Below, one piece after another: positions 1-7,795 of a stretch of DNA of 12,309 nucleotides. The position numbers and the translations under genes were made by a program. The stretch's first letter is position 1. The number at the start of each line of letters is the position of its first letter. The stretch is from Alphaproteobacteria bacterium (lineage in GTDB: Bacteria; Pseudomonadota; Alphaproteobacteria; RF32; CAG-239): contig JAFYWO010000166.1 in NCBI GenBank assembly GCA_017557925.1, positions 1 through 12,309 of the forward strand. The letters are read 5' to 3'. The notes below the pieces were generated by a model, which was given only the letters and a program-made list of their open reading frames with translations, was not told where the DNA came from and searched no databases.

Positions 1-1070
1 AAACAACTGCTCATCAAATAGAAAAGGCAGAAAAAAGACTTTTTGATTTAGCTATGCACGGTGATGGTCAAAAAGGGTTTCAAGACTTTGGAACATCATT
101 AAATCAAGCGCTTGAGTTGATAGAAAAAGCCTACCAAAAAGAAGGTAAGGTTTCCGGTGTTCCGACAGGTCTTAATGATTTAGATAAAAAAATGGGTGGA
201 TTAAACGATTCTGACTTGATAATTCTAGCAGGTCGTCCGGCTATGGGAAAGTCGGCCCTTGCTATGAATATAGCTTATAATGTTGCCGAGTACATGTTGA
301 ATGATAACAAAGCAGACCCATCGTCCAAAGGGGTGGCAATCTTTTCGCTTGAAATGTCTGCAGACCAATTAGCCTCCCGTATTTTATCAAGTATAACAGA
401 TACATCCGGTCATAAACTCCGTAACGGAGATATGGAATTAGCGGAGTTTAACAGAGTTGTTGCAGCTGTTCGCTCATATCAAAAGCTTCCTCTTTATATT
501 GATGATACCCCGGGTATTTCAATAAATACCATACGAACAAGAGCTCGTCGCTTAAAAAGAACACATGGTTTGGGTTTAATCATCATTGACTATATTCAAC
601 TTATCAGCGGTTCTGAAGGTAAAAAAAATGAAGGAAATCGTGTTCAAGAAGTTTCTGAAATCTCAAGAGGATTAAAAATTCTGGCTAAAGAATTGAAAGT
701 TCCCGTAATAGCATTATCACAATTAAACCGTGGTCTTGAACAACGTGATGATAAGCGTCCGCTTATGTCGGATTTGCGTGAATCCGGTTCTATTGAGCAA
801 GATGCTGATATTGTTATGTTTGTTTTCCGTGAAAATTACTATATCCATAATGCCGAACCTAAAAGAAACAGTGGAGAAACAGATGAGCACTTCCAAAAAA
901 GAACTGAAGAATGGCAAATAAGAGACAGAGAAACCGCTAATCTCGGTGAGGTTATTATCGGAAAACATCGTCACGGCTCAACTGGAACGGTAAAACTCTT
1001 TTGGAACGGAGAGTATGCACGTTTCAGTAATTTAACCAGAGATGAATATTTGCCGGAACAAAGAGGATAA
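1..1070 (+). CDS. dnaB: Replicative DNA helicase DnaB, C-terminal part (5' truncated by window)
   Basis: Hexameric RecA-fold helicase that unwinds DNA ahead of the replication fork and recruits primase. The frame is open from base 3, so the gene begins outside; the first codons (IEKAEKRLFDLA) are the end of the linker between the N-terminal domain and the ATPase domain. Numbering from the Met at 54: Walker A GRPAMGKS at residues 60-67 (bases 231-254), then the IFSLEMSADQ segment, the Walker B strand LGLIIIDYIQL, ALSQLNRGLEQR, and the DLRESGSIEQDAD motif with the conserved Arg and Glu residues, ending in the IIGKHRHGSTGTV strand. About 30 charged residues between FRENYY and EVIIGK are longer than in E. 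coli DnaB and match the alphaproteobacterial form as I know it. No intein or frameshift is visible in this part. It is followed after 4 nt by the next gene, so co-transcription is likely. Confidence 0.97.
   Translation, partial: TTAHQIEKAEKRLFDLAMHGDGQKGFQDFGTSLNQALELIEKAYQKEGKVSGVPTGLNDLDKKMGGLNDSDLIILAGRPAMGKSALAMNIAYNVAEYMLNDNKADPSSKGVAIFSLEMSADQLASRILSSITDTSGHKLRNGDMELAEFNRVVAAVRSYQKLPLYIDDTPGISINTIRTRARRLKRTHGLGLIIIDYIQLISGSEGKKNEGNRVQEVSEISRGLKILAKELKVPVIALSQLNRGLEQRDDKRPLMSDLRESGSIEQDADIVMFVFRENYYIHNAEPKRNSGETDEHFQKRTEEWQIRDRETANLGEVIIGKHRHGSTGTVKLFWNGEYARFSNLTRDEYLPEQRG
1061..1066 (+). promoter_or_regulatory. Shine-Dalgarno deciding the start at 1075
   Basis: AAGAGG lies inside the last codons of dnaB, 8 nt before ATG 1075. 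An upstream in-frame ATG at 1042 is buried in dnaB without a comparable site and would add residues unlike the family, so 1075 is preferred. Confidence 0.7.
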
Positions 1071-1074
1071 TAAT

Positions 1075-1443
1075 ATGAAAAAATATTCTTCAGCACAATG
1101 GGAAGCAATTTGTCGTCGTTGCGGTAAATGTTGTTTGATAAAACTTCAAGATGAAGAAACCGGAGAAATATATTATACCAACGTTGTCTGTAAATATTTT
1201 AATGAAGAAACAATGTCTTGCTCTGTATACGATAAGAGAACAACTCTTGTGCCCGAATGCTTGAAACTTAATCCGAACAATGTAGATAAACTTTGCTGGA
1301 TGCCTAAAACATGTGCATACAGAGAGTTGTTTGAAACCTCACCTTCTGCCATACATACAACCATAAAAGGAAGATGCGTTAAAGAAACCGAAATATCACA
1401 AGAAGATATAGAAGATTATATAGTGGATTGGGATGATTTATAA
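1075..1443 (+). CDS. Small CxxCxxCC cysteine-cluster protein (YcgN/UPF0260-like), copy 1
   Basis: A 122-residue cytoplasmic protein of the CxxCxxCC (putative zinc/iron-chelating) family. The signature is C13-R-R-C16-G-K-C19-C20, preceded by W9-E-x-I. Further cysteines at 39, 49, 62, 74 and 80 include the family's MPKTCAY segment, giving nine in all and suggesting a bound metal or Fe-S centre (inference; biochemical role not established). It resembles the next gene in order of motifs and in its ending (DWDDL against KWEDL), but it lacks the N-terminal leader of about 30 residues and has a shorter, different segment after the TCAY motif, where the LPSWHPL part is missing. It starts 4 nt after dnaB, and its TAA overlaps the next ATG by one base (TAATG), so the two are probably translationally coupled. 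The family is clear; the function is not known. Confidence 0.88.
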   Translation: MKKYSSAQWEAICRRCGKCCLIKLQDEETGEIYYTNVVCKYFNEETMSCSVYDKRTTLVPECLKLNPNNVDKLCWMPKTCAYRELFETSPSAIHTTIKGRCVKETEISQEDIEDYIVDWDDL

Positions 1444-1949
1444 TGGAAGATACAAACTACATAATAGAAGAAGCTTATGACCCTGAAGAACGTTTTAGAG
1501 ATTTAAGTGATGTTGAGCCAAAATTTTGGGAAAAGAAGAGTTTGGAAGAATTATCTAAACGAGAGTGGGAGCTTTTGTGTGACGGTTGCGGAAAATGCTG
1601 CCTAAACAAGTTGGAAATAAAAGGACGTATATGTTTTACAAATACTTATTGCAGATTTTTAGATACAAAAAGTTGTTTGTGTAAAATTTATGATAACCGT
1701 TTAGAAAAAGTTAATGATTGTCGTGATATAGACATCAAAGCTATAAGAGAAAAACCTCGTTGGTTGCCTAAAACCTGCGCTTATGTGCTGTTGGATGAAA
1801 AGAAACCGCTTCCTTCTTGGCATCCGCTTATAACCGGCAAAGCGAGTTCTGTGCACAAAAGTGGTGTTTCTCTAAAAAATAGAGAGTTGATAAACGAAGC
1901 AGAGGTGACAGATTATGAAAATCACATTGTTAAGTGGGAGGATCTTTGA
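1443..1949 (+). CDS. YcgN family (UPF0260) cysteine cluster protein, copy 2
   Basis: A 168-residue protein and the closer match to E. coli YcgN: FWEKKSLEELSKREWELLCDG aligns with the family's N-terminal signature. The cluster is C46-D-G-C49-G-K-C52-C53, followed by FTNTYCR, CLCKIYDNR, WLPKTCAY, LPSWHPLITG and a C-terminal EVTDYENHIVKWEDL. The usual length is about 150, so roughly 20 acidic residues are extra at the N-terminus. YcgN proteins are widespread in Proteobacteria and are annotated as possible Zn/Fe chelators from the cysteine pattern alone. No signal peptide or membrane segment is visible, so it is presumably cytoplasmic. The ATG overlaps the preceding stop by one base; a weak GGGATGA lies about 6 nt upstream. 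Its 3' end overlaps the metallopeptidase gene by 35 nt. It is the only complete gene here that ends in TGA. Confidence 0.92.
   Translation: MEDTNYIIEEAYDPEERFRDLSDVEPKFWEKKSLEELSKREWELLCDGCGKCCLNKLEIKGRICFTNTYCRFLDTKSCLCKIYDNRLEKVNDCRDIDIKAIREKPRWLPKTCAYVLLDEKKPLPSWHPLITGKASSVHKSGVSLKNRELINEAEVTDYENHIVKWEDL
1901..1908 (+). promoter_or_regulatory. Shine-Dalgarno deciding the start at 1915
   Basis: AGAGGTGA sits 6 nt before ATG 1915, inside the preceding cysteine-cluster gene. It supports the overlapping start at 1915 over the later in-frame ATG at 1975, which has only a GGGAGG at 1936-1941, about 33 nt away. Confidence 0.65.
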
Positions 1950-2628
1950 CGTTGACGCAGATTTAGGCTTTGATATGCGAGTTGTTTATTCTAAGCGTTC
2001 AAGAAAGCTTACGCTTCGTATTGATAAAAAAGACAGAGTGGCAGTTCTTACGATTCCTAAATACTGTTCAAGAAAAAAGGCTGTTTCGTTTGTAGAAAGT
2101 CATCAGGATTGGGTGTTGGATAATTTAAGAAAGATTCCTGAATTAAAAAGTTTTCAAGAAAATGATGTTATAAGTTTGTTTGGTAAAAATTATCAAATAG
2201 TTCATACCGAGATTAGAGGTTGCACAAAGTTAGATAAAAAAAATAAAATTCTCTATGTTTCCGGAGGAAAAGAGTTTTTGCATAGAAGGGTTAAGGATTT
2301 TATAAAAAAGATTGCTTTGGAAGAATTTACAAAACGTTCCGAACAAGTTGCTGAAATGATAGGAAAAACAGTTCATAATGTGTGTATTAAAGACACAAAG
2401 TCACGATGGGCGAGTTGTTCTACTTTAAATAATATAAATTACAGTTGGCGGTTGGCGCTGGCACCGGAATATGTTATACGTTATATCGTTGCTCACGAGG
2501 TGTCACACCTAAAGCATCAAGACCATTCGGCTTATTTTTGGGCTTTAGTTGAATATTTGGAAAAAGATGCCTCCAAAGGTCGTGATTGGTTAACTGAAAA
2601 CGGGCATTTGTTGTATATGTATAAATAA
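1915..2628 (+). CDS. YgjP-type (DUF45) zinc metallopeptidase
   Basis: A 237-residue M48-like metallopeptidase of the YgjP/DUF45 family. The catalytic motif is H194-E195-V-S-H198 with a probable third ligand H204 in HLKHQDHSAYFW, which is the family pattern. Upstream is the characteristic DTKSRWASCSTLNNINYSWRL stretch (about residues 160-180) and an N-terminal beta-rich part with the VYSKRSRKLTLRID and PKYCSRKKA segments, followed by W67 of the SHQDW element. No signal peptide or transmembrane helix is seen, so it should act in the cytoplasm; its substrates are not known to me. The length is typical. The start at 1915 is supported by a good ribosome site and gives a 35 nt overlap with the upstream gene, consistent with coupled translation; 1975 is the alternative. 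No intrinsic terminator follows before the atp cluster, so some read-through is possible. Confidence 0.92.
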   Translation: MKITLLSGRIFDVDADLGFDMRVVYSKRSRKLTLRIDKKDRVAVLTIPKYCSRKKAVSFVESHQDWVLDNLRKIPELKSFQENDVISLFGKNYQIVHTEIRGCTKLDKKNKILYVSGGKEFLHRRVKDFIKKIALEEFTKRSEQVAEMIGKTVHNVCIKDTKSRWASCSTLNNINYSWRLALAPEYVIRYIVAHEVSHLKHQDHSAYFWALVEYLEKDASKGRDWLTENGHLLYMYK

Positions 2629-2673
2629 ATCTTTATACCAAAAATTAAGAAACATTGTGGAAAGATGTTGTTG

Positions 2674-2702
2674 TAAATAGATTTTTAATTTTTATCTATT
2701 TA
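2674..2702. repeat. Inverted repeat in the spacer upstream of atpH
   Basis: TAAATAGAT at 2674-2682 and its exact reverse complement ATCTATTTA at 2694-2702 are separated by an 11 nt A/T loop. It lies in the 105 nt non-coding spacer (2629-2733), just before the atpH ribosome site. No T-run follows, so it is not a normal terminator. It could be an operator, an mRNA leader hairpin or chance in AT-rich DNA. Promoter-like hexamers nearby are weak: TTGTGG at 2655 with TAGATT at 2678 (17 nt spacing), and a lone TATATT at 2701. Confidence 0.4.
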
Positions 2703-2720
2703 TATTACAAAAATAAACAA

Positions 2721-2726
2721 AGGGGG
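2721..2726 (+). promoter_or_regulatory. Shine-Dalgarno for the GTG start of atpH
   Basis: AGGGGG lies 7 nt before GTG 2734. It is the strongest ribosome site near this end of the gene and supports the non-ATG start. Confidence 0.75.
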
Positions 2727-2733
2727 AAATCCG

Positions 2734-3282
2734 GTGCAAAAGGTATCAAAACATAAAATCGTAAGTTCTTATGCGAAGGCTTGGCTTGATGCAGGTATTT
2801 CAGCCAAAAAAGAAGATGAAATCTTAAAAGAAGTTGAAGCGCTGGAAATAAGTTTTACAGAAAATAAAGAGCTTTGGTCGCAACTGCAAATCTTGAATAA
2901 AGATAGTGTTAAAGCTGTGGAGTTGATAAAATATTTAGCTGAAAAATTGAAATTTACACCAATAACCGCAAATACGTTGATTTTAATTGCGGAAAATAAG
3001 AGGTTGGATTTTTTGCCTCAAATATTAAAAGAATGGCAAAAGTTGTATAATGAAGATAACTCAATAGTAGAAGTAGAGGTTGAGAGCGTTGTTTCGCTTA
3101 AGGCAACAGAAATAAAAAAAATAACCCAAGTGTTAGAAAAAAAGATAAATAAAAACGTAAAAATAACAAATAAACTGAACAAAGACATATTAGGAGGGCT
3201 TCGTATAAGGTTTTCAGGCTATCAAATAGATGATAGTCTTTTCAGAAAACTTGATGATGTATGTAAATTAACAAAAGGATAA
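2734..3282 (+). CDS. atpH: ATP synthase F1 subunit delta (OSCP-like)
   Basis: A 182-residue delta subunit, which joins the F1 head to the peripheral stalk as part of the stator. The family N-terminus SSYAKAWLDAG is visible at about residues 11-21; the predominantly helical N-terminal domain runs to about residue 105 with the ENKRLDFLPQI segment. A beta-containing C-terminal part (VEVEVESVVSL) ends in the hallmark DILGGLRIRFSGYQIDDSL. The start codon is GTG, backed by AGGGGG seven bases upstream. The length is usual for the family. It is the first gene of the atpHAGDC set, the normal order in Alphaproteobacteria, where F0 genes are elsewhere. The coding sequence is rich in Lys and Asn/AAA codons, as expected in an AT-rich genome, and the subunit is normally one of the less conserved in F1. 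Confidence 0.95.
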   Translation: MQKVSKHKIVSSYAKAWLDAGISAKKEDEILKEVEALEISFTENKELWSQLQILNKDSVKAVELIKYLAEKLKFTPITANTLILIAENKRLDFLPQILKEWQKLYNEDNSIVEVEVESVVSLKATEIKKITQVLEKKINKNVKITNKLNKDILGGLRIRFSGYQIDDSLFRKLDDVCKLTKG

Positions 3283-3339
3283 ACAAGTATCTCAAAGGAT
3301 ATAGAGGCGAAATTTTTATTATACAAGAAAGGTAAATAA

Positions 3340-4905
3340 ATGGCAGTTAAGGCAGAAGAAATAACCGCAATTTTGCAACAAAAGATAGAAAATCAGAATC
3401 TTGAAGCAACGCTTGAAGAAAGAGGAACGGTATTATCTGTAGGTGATGGTATTGCCATAGTATACGGACTTCAGGGGGTAGAATATAATGAGATGGTGGA
3501 ATTTCAGTCCGGCGCAAAAGGTATGGCATTAAACCTTGGTGAAGATAGTGTCGGTGTTGTGATTTTTGGTTCGGACCAAGAGATAAAAGAAGGTGACGAA
3601 GTAAAAAGAACTAAAAACATTGTGAGTGTTCCTGTCGGTAAAGAATTGTTAGGCAGAGTTGTTGATGCATTAGGAAATCCTATAGATGGTCTTGGTTCTA
3701 TAAAAGCAAAAGAATTTTCAAAAGTAGAAACTAAAGCCCCCGGTATTATTGAAAGAAAAGGTGTGCACGAGCCGGTTCAAACAGGTTTGAAGGTTATAGA
3801 TTCGCTCATACCAATCGGAAGAGGGCAACGAGAGTTAATTATTGGCGACCGTCAAACAGGTAAAACATCTATTATCGTTGATACTATCATAAATCAGAAA
3901 AAAATAAATCAAGAAGCATCATCTGATAAAGATAAGTTGTTTTGCATATATGTAGCAATAGGTCAAAAACGTTCTACGGTTGCGCAAGTTGTAAAAACCT
4001 TAAAAGATAATGGTGCTCTTGACTATACAATAGTAGTTGCTGCAACTGCATCAGATGCTGCACCTCTGCAATATTTAGCACCTTACTCCGGTTGTGCAAT
4101 GGGAGAATACTTTAGAGACAGAGGAATGCACGCTGTTATCTTTTATGATGACTTAACCAAGCAGGCAACGGCATATCGTCAAATGTCTTTGTTATTGCGC
4201 CGTCCACCTGGCCGTGAAGCATATCCGGGAGATGTGTTCTATCTGCATTCACGCTTATTGGAAAGAGCGGCTAAATTAGATGATAAATACGGTGGTGGTT
4301 CTTTGACGGCAATTCCTGTGATAGAAACCCAAGCAGGTGACGTTTCTGCCTATATTCCTACCAACGTAATTTCAATTACAGACGGACAAATTTTCTTAGA
4401 AACATCGTTATTCTATCAAGGTATACGTCCTGCGGTAAATATCGGTATTTCAGTTAGTCGTGTGGGTTCAGCAGCTCAAGTAAAAGCTATGAAACAAGTT
4501 TCCGGTTCTATGAAATTGGACCTTGCGCAATATAGCGAAATGGCAGCTTTTTCACAGTTTTCATCTGACTTGGATGTGGCAACCAAAAAACTCCTAAATC
4601 GTGGTGCAAGACTAACAGAAATGTTAAAGCAACCGGTATATCACCCGTTGGCATTAGAAGAAGAAGTTGTGGTATTGTTTGCCGGTTCACACGGCTTTTT
4701 AGATGATTTGGAAATAAAGGAAATAAAACCTTTTGAAGATTATGTGTTAAATGAAATAAAAAATAACCATCCAAACCTTATAAAAGAGATTAAGGACAAA
4801 AAAGAAATATCTAAAGAGCTTGAAGCAAAGCTTATAGACTTCTTCAATAAAACACTGCAAAGCTATAAACAGACTTTGGTTTCAAAAGATAAGTTAATCG
4901 CATAA
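3340..4905 (+). CDS. atpA: ATP synthase F1 subunit alpha
   Basis: A 521-residue alpha subunit of the F1 hexamer, carrying the non-catalytic nucleotide sites. The beta-barrel crown begins around [18 protein letters not shown]. The P-loop is GDRQTGKTS at residues 169-177, the same numbering as in E. coli. The arginine finger reaching the catalytic site lies in [12 protein letters not shown] at R374. [24 protein letters not shown] and [19 protein letters not shown] are all intact. A short insert (about [15 protein letters not shown]) between the P-loop helix and CIYVAIGQ is as in other alphaproteobacterial alpha subunits. The start ATG is preceded by AAAGG with a 7 nt spacer. A 57 nt gap separates it from atpH and 13 nt precede atpG, so it sits within one operon. 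All residues expected for activity that I checked are present. Confidence 0.99.
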   Translation: MAVKAEEITAILQQKIENQNLEATLEERGTVLSVGDGIAIVYGLQGVEYNEMVEFQSGAKGMALNLGEDSVGVVIFGSDQEIKEGDEVKRTKNIVSVPVGKELLGRVVDALGNPIDGLGSIKAKEFSKVETKAPGIIERKGVHEPVQTGLKVIDSLIPIGRGQRELIIGDRQTGKTSIIVDTIINQKKINQEASSDKDKLFCIYVAIGQKRSTVAQVVKTLKDNGALDYTIVVAATASDAAPLQYLAPYSGCAMGEYFRDRGMHAVIFYDDLTKQATAYRQMSLLLRRPPGREAYPGDVFYLHSRLLERAAKLDDKYGGGSLTAIPVIETQAGDVSAYIPTNVISITDGQIFLETSLFYQGIRPAVNIGISVSRVGSAAQVKAMKQVSGSMKLDLAQYSEMAAFSQFSSDLDVATKKLLNRGARLTEMLKQPVYHPLALEEEVVVLFAGSHGFLDDLEIKEIKPFEDYVLNEIKNNHPNLIKEIKDKKEISKELEAKLIDFFNKTLQSYKQTLVSKDKLIA

Positions 4906-4918
4906 GAAAGGGAACTCT

Positions 4919-5830
4919 ATGGCAGGCTTAAAAGAGTTACGCACGAGAATTGATAGTGTAAAATCTACCAAAAAGATAACTTCAGCTATGAAAATGGTTG
5001 CAGCATCTAAATATCGCCGTGCAGAGTTAACTCTTGAAAAAAGTGAGCTCTTTCAAAAAAAGATGATAGAAAATATCAAAAAAGTTTTGCAAGAGTTAAA
5101 AAATTTGGAAGAAGAAAAAGGTATATCGTTTGTCTTACCCAAGATGCTGGTAGAGCCGGTAGCACCTAAAGTTTATGCTTTATTTGTTTTAGCATCAGAC
5201 AGAGGCCTATGTGGCGGATATAACTCAATGATAGCTAAAACTGCTAAAAAAAGAATAGACGAGTTGGAAAAACAAGGCAAAACCGTAAAAGTATTTTGTT
5301 ACGGTAAAAAGGCTATTACCGGCCTTAAGCGTTTTGGTGTAACCAACATAGAAGCCAGTTACCCAAATGTCATAAAGAAAAATTTGACATACGGTGAAGC
5401 TCTTCACTTTTTGCACGATGTATTGGATAAAAAAGCGCAATATAACGCAGATATTTGTGAAATAGTATATAGTGACTTTTTATCCGGTTTATCACGCACA
5501 TACTCATCAAAACAGGTAATACCTTTTGATATAAAGCTTAACGCAGAAGATAAGAAAATAAATCAAGTAGGAGATGCGTATTATACTTACTTACCTGACA
5601 AACTTTCGTTGTTGGAAAATTTATCAAGTATGTATATAAGAACATCAATTTTTGAGATTTTAATTAACTCGCAAGCATCAGAACACGCAGCTCGTATGAC
5701 CTCAATGGATAATGCGACCAAAAATGCAGATGATATGATAAGCTCATTAACATTTAAATATAACAGCCTAAGGCAATCGGCAATTACTACAGAGTTAGTA
5801 GAAATTGTAGCCGGCGCAGAAGCAATGTAA
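4919..5830 (+). CDS. atpG: ATP synthase F1 subunit gamma
   Basis: A 303-residue central-stalk subunit, whose coiled coil rotates inside the alpha3beta3 ring and couples it to the c-ring. The N-terminal helix begins LKELRTRIDSVKSTKKITSA and continues MKMVAASKYRRAE. The Rossmann-like middle contains VLASDRGLCGGYNS (around residues 92-105). The C-terminal helix holds SEHAARMTSMDNATKNADD and ends ITTELVEIVAGAEAM, the conserved contact with the catalytic sites. It is slightly longer than the usual 285-290 residues because of a charged stretch around residues 55-75 (LKNLEEEKG and what follows). The ribosome site AAAGGGA lies 5 nt before the ATG. Gaps are 13 nt from atpA and 18 nt to atpD. Confidence 0.98.
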   Translation: MAGLKELRTRIDSVKSTKKITSAMKMVAASKYRRAELTLEKSELFQKKMIENIKKVLQELKNLEEEKGISFVLPKMLVEPVAPKVYALFVLASDRGLCGGYNSMIAKTAKKRIDELEKQGKTVKVFCYGKKAITGLKRFGVTNIEASYPNVIKKNLTYGEALHFLHDVLDKKAQYNADICEIVYSDFLSGLSRTYSSKQVIPFDIKLNAEDKKINQVGDAYYTYLPDKLSLLENLSSMYIRTSIFEILINSQASEHAARMTSMDNATKNADDMISSLTFKYNSLRQSAITTELVEIVAGAEAM

Positions 5831-5848
5831 AAATTAAGGAGATATTAG

Positions 5849-7360
<1,512 letters not shown>

Positions 7361-7363
7361 AGA

Positions 7364-7735
7364 ATGGCAAATGATGTTGAACTGAAAATATATATGCCTG
7401 AAAAGGTAGTTTTTGATGAAAAAGTTTTTAGGGCTGTTCTTCCGTTTGATAATAAAAATATAACGGTATTAAAGGACAGAGCTCCGACTTTAATCAGTCT
7501 TGATATGGGAGTAATCCAAATTTTGGATGAAGAGTATAATATTACCGAGGAACTGCTCATCGCAAACGGTTTTGCTGACATATTGCCAAACAGTTGCACC
7601 ATAACAACAGAGATGTGTTTTTATAAAAAGAACCTTACACTTGAAGCTGTAAGGGAGTTAAATGAAGATTCACCTAATCCGTTTTATAAATGGTTGGTAG
7701 AATTATTTGAAAAAGAAGAAAGCTATAAAAAGTAA
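7364..7735 (+). CDS. atpC: ATP synthase F1 subunit epsilon (divergent)
   Basis: A 123-residue epsilon subunit, part of the central stalk at the foot of gamma. The identification rests on position (last gene of atpHAGDC, 3 nt after atpD) and on the N-terminal beta-sandwich: ELKIYMPEKVVFDEKVFRAV matches the family's xxVSPExxxFxGEVxxVxxP pattern, then RAPTLISLDMGVI and LLIANGFADILPNSCTI match the HAPxxxxLxxGxx and xxxxGGFxEVxxxxxTI stretches. It is poorly conserved: the usual G-FGVL-HAP loop is NITVLKDRAPT, and the C-terminal helical part (about residues 85-123) lacks the Ala/Arg-rich hairpin and reads NPFYKWLVELFEKEE instead. Its ability to inhibit ATP hydrolysis by the usual extended helix is therefore doubtful (inference). 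The nearest GA-rich site, AAAGGGG, lies in the end of atpD, slightly farther than ideal, suggesting coupling to atpD translation. Confidence 0.88.
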   Translation: MANDVELKIYMPEKVVFDEKVFRAVLPFDNKNITVLKDRAPTLISLDMGVIQILDEEYNITEELLIANGFADILPNSCTITTEMCFYKKNLTLEAVRELNEDSPNPFYKWLVELFEKEESYKK

Positions 7736-7748
7736 TAAATCCTTGTAT

Positions 7749-7776
7749 AAAGCCACCTTTTAAGGTGGCTTTTTTA
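7749..7776 (+). terminator. Intrinsic terminator of the atp operon
   Basis: AAAGCCACCTT (7749-7759) and AAGGTGGCTTT (7762-7772) form an 11-base inverted repeat, in practice a 9-10 bp GC-rich stem with a small loop, running into a T-tract (7770-7775, then ATTTT). It starts 13 nt after the atpC stop. On the minus strand the same hairpin is followed by TTTATAC, a weaker U-tract, so it may also stop transcripts coming out of priA, whose stop codon is 24 nt away. Confidence 0.93.
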
Positions 7777-7795
7777 TTTTCTAATTTTTATTAAA

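Noticed and set aside
2674..2702. The spacer inverted repeat as a terminator for the dnaB-ygjP genes
   Set aside because: The stem is only A/T-rich, the loop is 11 nt, and no T-tract follows, so it does not fit an intrinsic terminator.
3274..3301. Two copies of AAAGGATA at the atpH-atpA junction
   Set aside because: An 8-base direct repeat in AT-rich DNA, one copy inside the atpH end; expected by chance.
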